Assembly (NCBI RefSeq): GCF_038003045.1
Contig: NZ_JBBOOK010000002.1
Location: 434,001 to 498,000 of the forward strand
Source of the DNA: Sporosarcina sp. FSL W7-1349
GTDB taxonomy: Bacteria > Bacillota > Bacilli > Bacillales_A > Planococcaceae
Length of the DNA stretch: 64,000 nt
Direction of reading: 5' to 3'
This document shows positions 15,594-24,789 of this stretch, piece after piece. Under the pieces are notes generated by a model. That model did no database searches and was not told where the DNA came from. It was given only the letters and a program-made list of their open reading frames with translations. How positions within the stretch are numbered: the stretch's first letter is position 1; every line of letters begins with the position of its first letter. The translations under genes were made by a program, and so were the position numbers.

Positions 15594-16478
15594 TCAGCCT
15601 GTTATTTTTGCATTTGCTTCTTCATATTCATAAAAACCTTTTCCCGTTTTCAAGCCTAGATGCCCTTTCCTCACTAGTTCCTTGAGAAACTCTCCCGGTC
15701 TATACGCTTCGTTTCCAGTTTCGGCATAGACATGCTCCATGAAGTACAGTAGCGTATCCAAGCCGATATAATCGGATAACTCCAGCGGCCCCATCGGATG
15801 TCCCATCGCCTTCTTCAATGCTGTATCAATATCCTCTTTCGTTGAAATCCCTTGTTCATAAGAAAGCATCGCTTCGTTCAACATGGGCGTGATGATCCGG
15901 TTGACGATAAAGCCGGGGACATCTTTTGCCAGCACTACGTTCTTTTCCAGGCTCTCAATAAAAGCTGTTGCCGTTTTAATAGTTTCCTCTGAAGAATGTT
16001 TTCCTTGTATTAATTCCACGACAGGCATAATAGGCGCCGGATTAAAAAAATGTGTGCCAACCACTCGTTCCTTGTTCTTACAGCCGAGCGCAATATCTGT
16101 TATTGATATACCTGAAGTATTGGAAGCCAGTATCGTATCAGAAGAAACAATGTCTTCCAATCGGTTAAATAAGGATTGTTTTACATCTAACTGTTCTGCA
16201 ATCGCCTCAATTACAATATCCGCACTCTCGATATCTTCCAATCTTTCCCCAATTACCAGACGTCCTTCTAAAAGTTGGAACTCTTCTTGCCTATTTTTCT
16301 TTTCGGCCCACTTTTTCAATCGATTCAATACATTGGAAGCCGCTAGTTTTAGCTGACTCTCATTGACATCATACAAGACGATAGAGTAGCCAGATTGAAT
16401 ACATACTTGGGCGATGCCGCTCCCCATCGCTCCTGCGCCTACCACGGCGACCTGGGTAATTTCTTTGATCTTTTTCAT
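15594..16478 (-). CDS. 3-hydroxyacyl-CoA dehydrogenase (3-hydroxybutyryl-CoA dehydrogenase type)
   Basis: A 294-residue NAD-dependent enzyme that oxidises 3-hydroxyacyl-CoA to 3-ketoacyl-CoA. The N-terminal Rossmann fold has VAVVGAGAMGSGIAQ (about 10-24). The active-site region has SNTSGISITDIA and GTHFFNPAPIMPVVELI, with the catalytic His in HFFNP and the partner Glu in VELI. The C-terminal domain (about 190-285) contains VPGFIVNRI and HPMGPLELSDYIGLDT. Length and form match the single-domain Hbd/MmgB type rather than the fused hydratase-dehydrogenase. It is the last gene of the long operon that begins with the LIV-type binding protein. Confidence 0.9.
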   Translation of the reverse strand: MKKIKEITQVAVVGAGAMGSGIAQVCIQSGYSIVLYDVNESQLKLAASNVLNRLKKWAEKKNRQEEFQLLEGRLVIGERLEDIESADIVIEAIAEQLDVKQSLFNRLEDIVSSDTILASNTSGISITDIALGCKNKERVVGTHFFNPAPIMPVVELIQGKHSSEETIKTATAFIESLEKNVVLAKDVPGFIVNRIITPMLNEAMLSYEQGISTKEDIDTALKKAMGHPMGPLELSDYIGLDTLLYFMEHVYAETGNEAYRPGEFLKELVRKGHLGLKTGKGFYEYEEANAKITG

Positions 16479-16520
16479 ACGAACCTCCGGAATTGTGAAT
16501 TTATCATGATGCTTATTCGT

Positions 16521-17675
16521 TCATCCACGAAAGACTTCCTTCGCAATAACCACTCGCTGAATTTCGCTCGTTCCTTCATAAATACGATTGATCCGCGAAT
16601 CACGAAGCATTCTTTCGATTGGAAAATCCATCGTATAGCCGTAACCGCCAAATACTTGAAGCGATTCATTGATAATTGCATCCGCTTTTTCCGAAGCATA
16701 GGCTTTCACGATGGACCCTTCCAAGTTAAATGGTTTCCCTTCTTCCATCAGCCGGATGGCGCTCTCCAGCATAGATTCGATAGCGAAAATCTCCATTTTC
16801 ATTTCGGCAATTTTGTTCTGGATCGACTGGAAGCTCGCAATCGATTTTCCAAACTGCTGTCTCTCTTTGGCATATTCTACTGCCATTTCAAAAGCCCCTT
16901 TGGCCAAGCCGAGCGATTGGGCTGCAATGGACAACCGGCCATTCTGCATGACTCTCATCGCATATTTGAAGGCTTCCCCCACTTCGCCGAGGACTTGGGA
17001 GGAAGGAACACGAACGTTATCCAGAATGACATCACTCGTTTCCGAGCCCCGGATTCCCAATTTTTTCTCCACTTTCCCGATGGATAGGCCCTCTGCCCCT
17101 TTTTCGACGATGAACGCTGTGATTCCGCCGCGGGCTCCTTTTTCCATATCCGTTTTGGCAAACACGACGAAAACGTCTGCGGAAGGCGCGTTTGTAATAA
17201 AACACTTGCTTCCATTAATGATCCAATCGTCTCCATCTTTCTTCGCCACAGTCCGAATTCCCGCCGCATCCGAACCTGCTCCCGGTTCAGTCAAAGCGAA
17301 GGCGCCCAAATACTTCCCTTGAGCGAGCGGCGTTAAATACTTCCTTTTCTGCTCTTCTGTCCCTGCGACATAAATCGTATTCGATGCAATCGTTGTGTGT
17401 GCTCCAATAATCGCCGGAATCGAGCCTTCGATTTTCGCAAGCTCCTCCACCATCATGTAATACGCCCGCCACCCGAATCCGCTGCCTCCGTGTTCTTCCG
17501 GAAAGGGAACGCCGAACATCCCCATTTCCTTCATCTCTTCCATCAAACCAGAAGGGACTTGATGATTTTCATCAATGGACGCTGCCACAGGAGCGATTTT
17601 CTCCTGCGCAAATCCTCGTATTGTACTAGAAAATATATCTAATTCCTCTTGGACTTCTTTCTCTTTTACCGCCAT
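16521..17675 (-). CDS. Acyl-CoA dehydrogenase (short/branched-chain type)
   Basis: A 384-residue FAD enzyme for the first, desaturating step of beta-oxidation, passing electrons to electron-transfer flavoprotein. Motifs are ALTEPGAGSDAAGI and KCFITNAPSADVFV (substrate and FAD contacts), RQQFGKSIASFQ, VFGGYGYTMDFPIERMLRD, and the catalytic glutamate in RIYEGTSEIQRVVIAKE near residue 368. The catalytic Glu is in the usual short/medium-chain position. No etfAB genes lie in the window, so the electron carrier must be encoded elsewhere. It lies between the second acyl-CoA ligase and the hydroxyacyl dehydrogenase, all minus strand. Confidence 0.92.
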   Translation of the reverse strand: MAVKEKEVQEELDIFSSTIRGFAQEKIAPVAASIDENHQVPSGLMEEMKEMGMFGVPFPEEHGGSGFGWRAYYMMVEELAKIEGSIPAIIGAHTTIASNTIYVAGTEEQKRKYLTPLAQGKYLGAFALTEPGAGSDAAGIRTVAKKDGDDWIINGSKCFITNAPSADVFVVFAKTDMEKGARGGITAFIVEKGAEGLSIGKVEKKLGIRGSETSDVILDNVRVPSSQVLGEVGEAFKYAMRVMQNGRLSIAAQSLGLAKGAFEMAVEYAKERQQFGKSIASFQSIQNKIAEMKMEIFAIESMLESAIRLMEEGKPFNLEGSIVKAYASEKADAIINESLQVFGGYGYTMDFPIERMLRDSRINRIYEGTSEIQRVVIAKEVFRG

Positions 17676-17687
17676 TTCCCCAACCCC

Positions 17688-19199
17688 TTACACAGTAATT
17701 TTGCCTAGTTCGTGTTTCACGATTTTACCAACCGAGTTTTTCGGCAAAGCATCCAAAAAGTATATTTTCACAGGGCATTTATAATTCGCCATTTTTTCTT
17801 TGCAGTACGTAATAATAGCCTCTTCGCTCAACTGATCACTTTCGTGAACACTGACATAAGCGACCACTTCTTCCCCGTATTTTTCATCAGGAATCCCGAC
17901 GACTGCCGCCTCTTTAATAGAAGAAATTTCATAAAGAACTTCCTCGATTTGCTTCGGATAAATATTAATGCCGCCCCGAATAATGACATCCTTTTTTCTT
18001 CCGACGAGATAGAAATAGCCATCTTCGTCTTCATACCCAATATCCCCGGTGTATAGCCAGCCATCCCGCAACGCTTCCTCCGTCGCCTCCGGGTTATTCA
18101 AATAACCCGCCATGACGACATCTCCCTTGACAATCAATTCTCCCCGCTCGCCCCGTGGGACTTCCCCTCCTTGTTCATCTACAACTTTCACTTGTTGGCC
18201 CGGAAGCGGGATACCAATGGAGCCGATCTTTTGCGTGCCATGTAAAGGGTTGGATGTCGAACAAGCCGCCGCTTCTGACAATCCCCAAGCTTCCAAAAAT
18301 TGAAATGGATAGTTTTGTTGAAATCTATGAAATTCACTTTCTGTAAGAGGAGCTCCACCACATAGGCCGAATTTCAATGGGCTTAGATCATATTTCTGGA
18401 TTTCTTCGGAGGGAAGATCCGCCAGCAGTTTATAGACAGTCGGCACACCTACTGTATAGGTAGGCTTGAACTGCTCAACGTTTCGTAAAAACTCATTCGG
18501 ATCGAAACGGTTTGTCAGCACCACACTTGCCCCAAGATAAATAGGCGCGCTTAGTGTAAAATGAATGGAATTGACATGGAATAACGGCAAAATTAAATAC
18601 GAACGGTCACTCTCCTGTAAATGAAGGCTCTCGATCACACCATGGATCATGCTCACAACATTCCGATGGGTCAATAAAACCCCTTTTGGTTTACCTGTCG
18701 TTCCAGACGTATAAATAATGAGTGCGACCGCGTCTTGATCGATCTCTTGCTCTGAAATTCCTCGACCTATAAACAGGGATGAAAAACGAATTTCGCTCTC
18801 ATTCACCGGCCCATCCAGCAATACTTGAACCGGATGGATTTCCATATTGCGCATAGCTTCCGCCGCTTTCTCTTTACATGAGTTTTCATAGAAAAAACAT
18901 TTGGCGTTTGAGTTTTCCAGCTGATGTTTGATTTCATCAGGCTTCAAAGCAGGATTCATCGTTGTCACCGCCACGCCCAGTCGCCAGCACGCATATAACG
19001 TCCAAACAAATTCAATCCGATTGGAAGCTTGGATGGCCAAGACATCCCCTTGTTCGAGACGGAGAGACTTTTTCATCCCTTCCGCCAACTGACCAATCCG
19101 CTGATCGAGTTCTTCATAAGAGAATGCTTTGTCTTTCTCGTATATTGCAATTTTGTGAGGATTTTTTTGTAATCCTTCCTTTAAAATGGTCGAAATCAT
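17688..19199 (-). CDS. AMP-forming acyl-CoA ligase (second)
   Basis: A 503-residue acid-CoA ligase with YTSGTTGKPKGVLL, AWGLSEAAA, YTGDIGY, GRKKDVIIRGGINIYPKQIE and the C-terminal catalytic lysine in PKNSVGKIVKHEL. The start ATG 19199 follows GGGAGGTGG; an 8-codon longer frame begins without one. Its position directly after the LIV-type ATPase gene and before acyl-CoA dehydrogenase suggests that it activates the acid brought in by that importer. It is clearly related to, but different from, the ligase at 13210. Substrates of this subfamily range from medium-chain fatty to aromatic acids and cannot be told apart by eye. Confidence 0.9.
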   Translation of the reverse strand: MISTILKEGLQKNPHKIAIYEKDKAFSYEELDQRIGQLAEGMKKSLRLEQGDVLAIQASNRIEFVWTLYACWRLGVAVTTMNPALKPDEIKHQLENSNAKCFFYENSCKEKAAEAMRNMEIHPVQVLLDGPVNESEIRFSSLFIGRGISEQEIDQDAVALIIYTSGTTGKPKGVLLTHRNVVSMIHGVIESLHLQESDRSYLILPLFHVNSIHFTLSAPIYLGASVVLTNRFDPNEFLRNVEQFKPTYTVGVPTVYKLLADLPSEEIQKYDLSPLKFGLCGGAPLTESEFHRFQQNYPFQFLEAWGLSEAAACSTSNPLHGTQKIGSIGIPLPGQQVKVVDEQGGEVPRGERGELIVKGDVVMAGYLNNPEATEEALRDGWLYTGDIGYEDEDGYFYLVGRKKDVIIRGGINIYPKQIEEVLYEISSIKEAAVVGIPDEKYGEEVVAYVSVHESDQLSEEAIITYCKEKMANYKCPVKIYFLDALPKNSVGKIVKHELGKITV

Positions 19200-19225
19200 A
19201 CATCCACCTCCCGAAAAACTCAATC

Positions 19226-19930
19226 CTACTTGCCCAAATATAATTGTTTAATTTCCTCATTTTGCCGCAGATCTTCTGCTTTTCCTTCCAAGGCAATCCG
19301 ACCGTTTTCCAATACATACGCGTAATCGGAAATCTCCAATGCCATATGAGCGTTCTGCTCCACTAACAGGATGGATGTCCCTTCCTTATTGATCGCCTTG
19401 ATAATCTCAAAAATCTCCCGGACGATGATTGGTGCAATCCCAAGGGATGGTTCATCCAACAATAATACTTTTGGATTCCCCATCAGAGACCGGCCAATCG
19501 CTAACATCTGTTGTTCTCCACCACTCAAAGTACCTGCTTTTTGCTGAAGCCGCTCTTTCAGCCGTGGAAAATACGTGAACACTTTTTCCAGATTACGTTC
19601 ATCCGTTTTCTTATCTTTTGATTGATACGCTCCGATTTTCAAGTTCTCCTCAACCGTTAGCAATGGAAACACACGGCGCCCTTCCGGACAATGAATGATC
19701 CCTTGTTTGACGATTTCATTGGAAGGTTTTCGAATGAAGGAAGACCCTTTCCATTCGAAATGACCTTGTTTCGGCTGGATCAGTCGGGAAATTGTTTTCA
19801 GTGTAGTCGATTTTCCAGCTCCATTTGCGCCGATTAGTGACACTATGGATCCTTCCTCCACTTGAATGGAAATTCCTTTCAACGCATGAACCTTTCCGTA
19901 ATACGTATGAATATCAGTTAGCTTCAACAA
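19226..19930 (-). CDS. livF: LIV-type ABC importer ATP-binding protein (LivF-like)
   Basis: A 234-residue ATPase of the branched-chain amino acid (HAAT) importer family. Walker A is GANGAGKST, the signature LSGGEQQ, and Walker B LLLDEPSLGIAP, the LivF-type ending. I start at TTG 19930 because GGAGGT lies 8 bases before it and the family begins there (LKLTDIHTYYG); the frame extends upstream but only inside livG. It overlaps the livG end by 17 bases. Together with LivG, LivM, LivH and the binding protein it forms a complete importer. Linkage to acyl-CoA enzymes suggests an organic acid rather than leucine as cargo. Confidence 0.88.
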   Translation of the reverse strand: MLKLTDIHTYYGKVHALKGISIQVEEGSIVSLIGANGAGKSTTLKTISRLIQPKQGHFEWKGSSFIRKPSNEIVKQGIIHCPEGRRVFPLLTVEENLKIGAYQSKDKKTDERNLEKVFTYFPRLKERLQQKAGTLSGGEQQMLAIGRSLMGNPKVLLLDEPSLGIAPIIVREIFEIIKAINKEGTSILLVEQNAHMALEISDYAYVLENGRIALEGKAEDLRQNEEIKQLYLGK

Positions 19931-20690
19931 GAGGCTCCACCTCCCCCAAATAGGCTTCGATGACAACCGGATCATTTTGCACTTCCTGCGGCAGCCCTTC
20001 CGCAATCTTTTGACCAAAATTGACAACAGTCAAATAATCCGACACTTTCATCACCAATGACATGTCATGCTCGATCAATAAAATGGTATATCCCATCTCC
20101 TCTTTCAGACGGATGATCAATTCGCTGATTTGCTGCGTTTCAACAGGATTCATACCCGCAACCGGCTCATCCAACAGCAGCAGTTTCGGTTCCGCCATCA
20201 TCGCACGGCCGATATCGACCATCTTCTGATAACCGAAAGGAAGATCGGATACCTTTTCATGAGCAAGTTCCGTAATATCGAGCATTTCCATCACATCATA
20301 CGCCTTATCCTTCGCTTCTTTTTCCGCTTTCCGGACAGAAGGCAAATGGACGGAAATGGAGAAAATATTGCGTTTCATCAAAGGATGCAATCCGGTTAAT
20401 AGGTTTTCTAACACCGTCATTTCGGAAAACAACTCGACATTTTGGAAGCTTCGGGCAATGCCTTCCCGTACGACCTCATGCGGTTTCACTTTCAATAAAT
20501 CTTTTTCATTGAAAAGGATACGGCCGCCTGTAGGTGTGTAGAAACGGCTAATGCAGTTGAACACGGTCGTTTTTCCCGCTCCGTTTGGCCCGATGATGGA
20601 ATAAATACTGCCTTCCGGTACTGTGAACGACAGACGATCAACAGCAGTCAATCCCGCAAATTGGACAGTCACATTTTCAAAGGTTAACAT
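19914..20690 (-). CDS. livG: LIV-type ABC importer ATP-binding protein (LivG-like)
   Basis: A 258-residue ATPase, partner of the LivF-like subunit. Walker A is GPNGAGKTT, the signature lies in LPFGYQKMVDIGRAM (the degenerate form typical of LivG), Walker B is LLLLDEPVAGMNP, and the switch histidine is in LIEHDMSLVM. LivG proteins have a longer helical domain than LivF, seen here around MKRNIFSISVHLPSVRK. It overlaps livM by 14 bases and livF by 17, indicating tight translational coupling. Confidence 0.9.
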   Translation of the reverse strand: MLTFENVTVQFAGLTAVDRLSFTVPEGSIYSIIGPNGAGKTTVFNCISRFYTPTGGRILFNEKDLLKVKPHEVVREGIARSFQNVELFSEMTVLENLLTGLHPLMKRNIFSISVHLPSVRKAEKEAKDKAYDVMEMLDITELAHEKVSDLPFGYQKMVDIGRAMMAEPKLLLLDEPVAGMNPVETQQISELIIRLKEEMGYTILLIEHDMSLVMKVSDYLTVVNFGQKIAEGLPQEVQNDPVVIEAYLGEVEPLVEAN

Positions 20691-21678
20691 CTCTCGCCAC
20701 CCCTTTCACAGACGCGGAAGCCGATGCAGGCTCACTCGACTCTTGTTTACTATGTGGTTTTTTCGCAAAATCAAAGAGGGACACGATCCCTTTCGGACGG
20801 AAAAACAGCACGAGCACGACCGCCAAACCAATGACAATATTCGTAATCCCGACGAACGCATTCGTGAAATGCGGAATAATCGTAAAGAGCACGGCACCAA
20901 TGATGGCACCAGGAATGGAAGCCATCCCGCCAACCACAATCATGGCAAGTAACATAAGCGACGTCACGATACTAAAATCATCCGGACTGACAAACCCGAT
21001 CCAATACGCGTATAATCCGCCCGCGATGCCGGTGAAAAAGGCACTGATGACAAACATCATCGTTTTATAAAATGCAATATGAATACCGTTTGCCTGCGCA
21101 GCCACTTCACTGTCACGAATGGCAATAAATGCCCTGCCCAATCCGCTTTTCACAATATTATTCATGACCCAGATAACTAGGAGGGTTATGAGGACGACGA
21201 CATAGAAAAACTGAATGTCGGAAGAGAGGAAGGCGGGCCGGGAAACCGAGAGACCCGAATAACCATTCGTCATGGTATCCCAATTCAATACGATCTGCGG
21301 AACAGATAAACCGAACCCAAGCGTCGCCACGGCTAAAAAGTGGCCACTCAATCGGACAGCCGGCAAGCCGATAACCAAACCGATCACGCCTGTCACCACT
21401 CCAGAAAGCGGAAGCAACAGCCAAATCGGCAAATTATATTTCCCCGCTAAAATGGCGACCGTATATCCCCCGATTACGAGGAAAGCTGCATTTCCGACGG
21501 AGATCTGTCCACCGAAACCAACTAGTAAGTTCAAAGCCATCGCCGCGATGACATACACACAAGCCAGGACGAAGAGTGTCATGAAATAACCCGAATTCCC
21601 GACCAACATCGGAAATGCCAGGGCAAATAAAATCAACAAGCTGACCCACGCTTTTTTATTCCCAAGAAGTTGTTTCAT
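20677..21678 (-). CDS. livM: LIV-type ABC importer permease (LivM-like)
   Basis: A 333-residue membrane subunit with about nine or ten helices. Family marks are NLLVGFGGQISVGNAAFLVI near residue 55, RLSGHFLAVATLGFG near 115, and the cytoplasmic coupling segment SGLGRAFIAIRDSEVAAQANG near 195. The C-terminal 35 residues are hydrophilic. It starts 6 bases after the livH stop. Its role is one half of the transmembrane channel of the importer. Confidence 0.9.
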   Translation of the reverse strand: MKQLLGNKKAWVSLLILFALAFPMLVGNSGYFMTLFVLACVYVIAAMALNLLVGFGGQISVGNAAFLVIGGYTVAILAGKYNLPIWLLLPLSGVVTGVIGLVIGLPAVRLSGHFLAVATLGFGLSVPQIVLNWDTMTNGYSGLSVSRPAFLSSDIQFFYVVVLITLLVIWVMNNIVKSGLGRAFIAIRDSEVAAQANGIHIAFYKTMMFVISAFFTGIAGGLYAYWIGFVSPDDFSIVTSLMLLAMIVVGGMASIPGAIIGAVLFTIIPHFTNAFVGITNIVIGLAVVLVLFFRPKGIVSLFDFAKKPHSKQESSEPASASASVKGVARDVNL

Positions 21679-21684
21679 TGTTCA

Positions 21685-22551
21685 TCACACCTTCTTCACC
21701 ATTTTTTCTCCGCCGAATATGCCTTGTGGACGAATGTAAAGCACTGCCACGATCAACAGGAAGGTATACACCATTTTCATTTCCGGAGCACCGTAGTAGC
21801 TGACTAGATTTTCAAACACCCCAACGATCAATCCGCCGACCAACGCACCGGGCAAACTGACAAACCCGCCAAGTACCGCGGCCGCAAAAGCCATTACCAA
21901 AACTGTGAACATCATATTAATATTCAAGAAAGTGATAGGCGCAGTCATCATGCCGGCTACTCCACCAAGGATAGCTCCGATTGCCCAAATGGACAGAAAG
22001 ACCGTCGACACTTTCACCCCCATCAGTTCGGCTGCCGTAATATCCTGTGACGAGGCCCGCATCGCCAACCCCACTTTGCTATATTTGAAGAAAAAGAAGA
22101 ACAGCAACATTAAAACAGCAGTCAATCCAACAACAAACAACTCATTTGGCGTCACAAAAACCGAGCCAATTTGAAAAGGAGCCCCTTGCACAGCTTCCGG
22201 ATAACTCGTCGGATGATGCCCCCAGATCAATCCGGCAACCCCATTCAGAATGAGAAACAATCCTAGCGTCATTACCATCTGGAAAATATGGGATTGGTTC
22301 TGAATCCGCTTCATGAACACTTGATAAATGACAATACCGAGTATCGCGGCAAAGGCGAGTGCAAGGAAAAAGGAGACCAGATACGGCAAGTTCAGGCTGG
22401 ATAGAAACAGGAAACTGACAAATGTCGTGATCATCGCCATCTCCCCTTGCGCAAAATTCACTACGCCGGTCGTTTTATAAATGAGCACCATCCCTAATCC
22501 TGCCAGACCATACACACAGCCGAAGATCAATCCACTGATAATAATTTGCAT
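21685..22551 (-). CDS. livH: LIV-type ABC importer permease (LivH-like)
   Basis: A 288-residue membrane subunit with about eight helices and the family marks ASGLIFGCVYGLAGLG-like start (SGLIFGCVYGLAGLGMVLIY), NFAQGEMAMI, and the coupling segment KVGLAMRASSQDITAAELMG. I start at ATG 22551, after AAAGGTGG with a workable gap; four codons further upstream there is only a GTG without a site. It forms the channel together with LivM. A pyrimidine-rich hairpin separates it from the upstream binding-protein gene. Confidence 0.88.
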   Translation of the reverse strand: MQIIISGLIFGCVYGLAGLGMVLIYKTTGVVNFAQGEMAMITTFVSFLFLSSLNLPYLVSFFLALAFAAILGIVIYQVFMKRIQNQSHIFQMVMTLGLFLILNGVAGLIWGHHPTSYPEAVQGAPFQIGSVFVTPNELFVVGLTAVLMLLFFFFFKYSKVGLAMRASSQDITAAELMGVKVSTVFLSIWAIGAILGGVAGMMTAPITFLNINMMFTVLVMAFAAAVLGGFVSLPGALVGGLIVGVFENLVSYYGAPEMKMVYTFLLIVAVLYIRPQGIFGGEKMVKKV

Positions 22552-22650
22552 TTTGCGTCCCACCTTTTCGCGTTCAAATTCAATTACATCTCTACATCAT
22601 GACGTCCTGACTCAACCGATATATACCAAATCAACTTACCCAACTTGTAG

Positions 22651-22688
22651 AAAAAGAAGAAGAGACTCGACGCCTTTTCTTCTTTTCT
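22651..22688 (-). terminator. Attenuating hairpin between the binding-protein gene and livH
   Basis: On the minus strand AAAAGAAGAA pairs with TTCTTCTTTT around a 15-base loop, with a T-rich tail, 4 bases after the binding-protein stop. Partial termination here would give more binding protein than permease, as is common in such operons. Confidence 0.5.
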
Positions 22689-22691
22689 CTT

Positions 22692-23981
22692 TTAATCCGA
22701 AGTAACTTCACCCGTTTTCGGATCGACTGTCATAATGACAGAAGTAGATTCGATTTTTCCGTCTTTCGCTTCTGTCAAATACAACGATGTGACGCCATAG
22801 TGATTTTCCTCGGAAAATGAAACACCTGCGTAAATGGAATCTTTCCAGTTGTCAAATGTATAGAAGGTTTCCAAAAAGCTTGGCCAGTCTAAGTTATCCT
22901 CGGCCCGTTTCAAGCCCTCAACGAACACTTCCGCACTTCCCCAGCCCGATTGACTTACACCAACCAACGGCTCTTTCGGATGATCGGACCCGAATCGTTC
23001 AACAAACAACTTCAAACTGTCGCTTTCATCTCCTCCACCCGGGATCGGAATCGTAGCAGCTGAAATCGTTCCATTCCAAACATCTTCTCCCGCAAGTTCA
23101 AAGAGGTTCGAGTCATTACCGCCTACAGACGCAACAATATACGTAATATCATTTGCCCCGATCCGATAAAGAGCCTTTTTAAAGTTAGCTGCCGGATTCG
23201 GTGTACTCAATACAATGACAGCATCCGGTTTTGCATTTTGAATCTTTTGAGCCTGCGAACTGAACTCTACATCCGTTTGCAAGAAATTCACTTCTTCTAC
23301 AATTTCTACATCCGCATAATTACCGATTGCTTCTTTGATCGCTTCATATCCTTCTTTTCCTAGATCATCATTCTGATAGGCGATGGCAATCGTTTTGGCA
23401 TCCGCTTGATTGACCGCATAATCCAAAAGAAGTTTCGCTTCAATGGAGTAATTGATGACACTGCCACCCAATACGTTTGGAATCGGCGGATCCATCAATT
23501 GTTTATTTCCTGTCCCTGGCATAATGACAGGAATGCCTGTCTGCTTGTAATAATCCAAAACCGCTAAGTTGGCACTGGATCCTACGTTTCCAACCATTGC
23601 AAACACTTTATCCTGCTCCACAAGTCTTTTTACCATTTGAACGGTTTTCGCTGGTTCCCCTTGATTGTCATAGGCAACCAACTTCAACGTCCGTCCATTG
23701 ACTCCCCCGTTTTCATTGATGTAATTGAAATAGGATTCAACCGCTTTCCGGCTCGAGTCATAAATGGCAGTAGCCCCGGTTTGCGGACCTACAAAACCAA
23801 CAAGAATTTCACTATCCGTTACCCCTTGCGGCAAATCGCTCTTTCCTTCCGAAGCATCCGCACTGCTTGAAGTTCCCTCCGGCTCACCGTTACACGCGGC
23901 CAATAACATAATGATCATTAAACATAAGAAGCCTTTGATACCAATCTTCCGCCATTTTTTCCGATATCCTCGCTTATCCAT
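22692..23981 (-). CDS. ABC transporter substrate-binding lipoprotein (LIV/HAAT type)
   Basis: A 429-residue extracellular binding protein of the periplasmic-binding-protein type I (Peripla_BP_6) family. A basic start and hydrophobic stretch end in the lipobox LAAC, acylated at Cys 30. A Ser/Glu linker follows, then ILVGFVGPQTGATAIYD, NENGGVNGRTLKLVAYDNQG and AMVGNVGSSANLAVLDYY, the usual ligand-pocket regions. It is the first gene of the long minus-strand operon (binding protein, livHMGF, ligase, acyl-CoA dehydrogenase, hydroxyacyl dehydrogenase). GGGAGGAAATGCAAA precedes the ATG. The ligand is unknown; neighbours suggest a fatty, branched or aromatic carboxylate. Confidence 0.9.
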   Translation of the reverse strand: MDKRGYRKKWRKIGIKGFLCLMIIMLLAACNGEPEGTSSSADASEGKSDLPQGVTDSEILVGFVGPQTGATAIYDSSRKAVESYFNYINENGGVNGRTLKLVAYDNQGEPAKTVQMVKRLVEQDKVFAMVGNVGSSANLAVLDYYKQTGIPVIMPGTGNKQLMDPPIPNVLGGSVINYSIEAKLLLDYAVNQADAKTIAIAYQNDDLGKEGYEAIKEAIGNYADVEIVEEVNFLQTDVEFSSQAQKIQNAKPDAVIVLSTPNPAANFKKALYRIGANDITYIVASVGGNDSNLFELAGEDVWNGTISAATIPIPGGGDESDSLKLFVERFGSDHPKEPLVGVSQSGWGSAEVFVEGLKRAEDNLDWPSFLETFYTFDNWKDSIYAGVSFSEENHYGVTSLYLTEAKDGKIESTSVIMTVDPKTGEVTSD

Positions 23982-24139
23982 TTTGCATTTCCTCCCTAAG
24001 ATTTATTTTGGTTAAAAACTTTGTCCTTGCGGCCTCGCAATTCCATTTCTACACAAGAACCACCACCTCCATTCCGGAATATTGACGTTACATTCATTAA
24101 ATTAAAACCGATCTTCCTCAACTTTCTATACTTAACATC

Positions 24140-24335
24140 AGGAAACGCTTACATTTTTGTTAATAAATATAATTCAGCAAACCAAAATACTCTCAATGAA
24201 TACGATTCACTATTTACCCATAAACTCCAACACAAACATAAATTAATCCATATTCCCCAATGTTTATTAGCATTTTCAACAATGAACTAACCATCACTTT
24301 AAATGTATAGTAGTTTAATATTTGAATATTGTCAA
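24140..24335 (-). promoter_or_regulatory. Promoter and operator region of the importer operon
   Basis: On the minus strand TTGACA (24330-24335), 17 bases and TACTAT (24307-24312) form a good sigma-A promoter, giving an untranslated leader of about 320 bases. Within it lie a near-palindrome AATGAATACGATTCACT (24195-24211) like the box at the tetR promoter, and AGGAAACGCTTACA (24140-24153), 12 of 14 matches to a CcpA cre site. The rest of 23982-24470 is AT-rich with nothing else that I can support. Confidence 0.5.
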
Positions 24336-24469
24336 CAGTTATTTCAAACGAATTATTCGGTAATTGAATAGGATATCAATTATTTTCTGCATTTAATTAA
24401 AAAAATGAGAGTTTTATTACCAAACCCCAATTCATAAATATTACATAATGAATGGTTCTTCAACTAAAA

Positions 24470-24492
24470 GAAAAAAAGCGCTAAAGCGCTTC
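24470..24492 (-). terminator. Terminator after the zinc-ribbon gene
   Basis: On the minus strand AAGCGC pairs with GCGCTT around TTTA, followed by seven T. A second hairpin, AAGTGAA/TTCACTT (24505-24524), overlaps the gene's last codons and is followed on the plus strand by seven T. Confidence 0.65.
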
Positions 24493-24517
24493 TCTCCCCG
24501 TCCCAAGTGAAGTCGAT

Positions 24518-24769
24518 TCACTTGGAATCTTTTTTTGATCTATGTATGGTTCCCCCACAAAAAGGATATTCGATTTCGACTTCCTCATTCTGTTTTAAGT
24601 CGCCTTGAAAGCCCGCCACTACAAGATCGGGAACGTCATCTATTTCCCGACAACCCCTACACTTAAATTCAATTGTACTTATTTTTCCGTTCAATCCGAA
24701 CGAGTCATCCTCTTCTAATGATCGTAAAAATGCCCGATTCAGTTCATCCAGCTCTTCGTCTGTTGGCAT
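24518..24769 (-). CDS. Small zinc-ribbon-like protein, possible IS91 passenger
   Basis: An 83-residue acidic protein. CRGC (about 37-40) and a later YPFCGGTI (about 68-75) resemble the two halves of a zinc ribbon, although the second half has lost its first Cys (PFCGG instead of CPFCGG). The N-terminus MPTDEELDELNRAFLRS is helical. I know no function. It has its own ribosome site (GGAGAAATCC) and begins some 20 bases after the end of the decayed IS91-like transposase, on the same strand, so it may have been carried by that element. Confidence 0.5.
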   Translation of the reverse strand: MPTDEELDELNRAFLRSLEEDDSFGLNGKISTIEFKCRGCREIDDVPDLVVAGFQGDLKQNEEVEIEYPFCGGTIHRSKKDSK

Positions 24770-24789
24770 CGTTGGATTTCTCCTATCTT

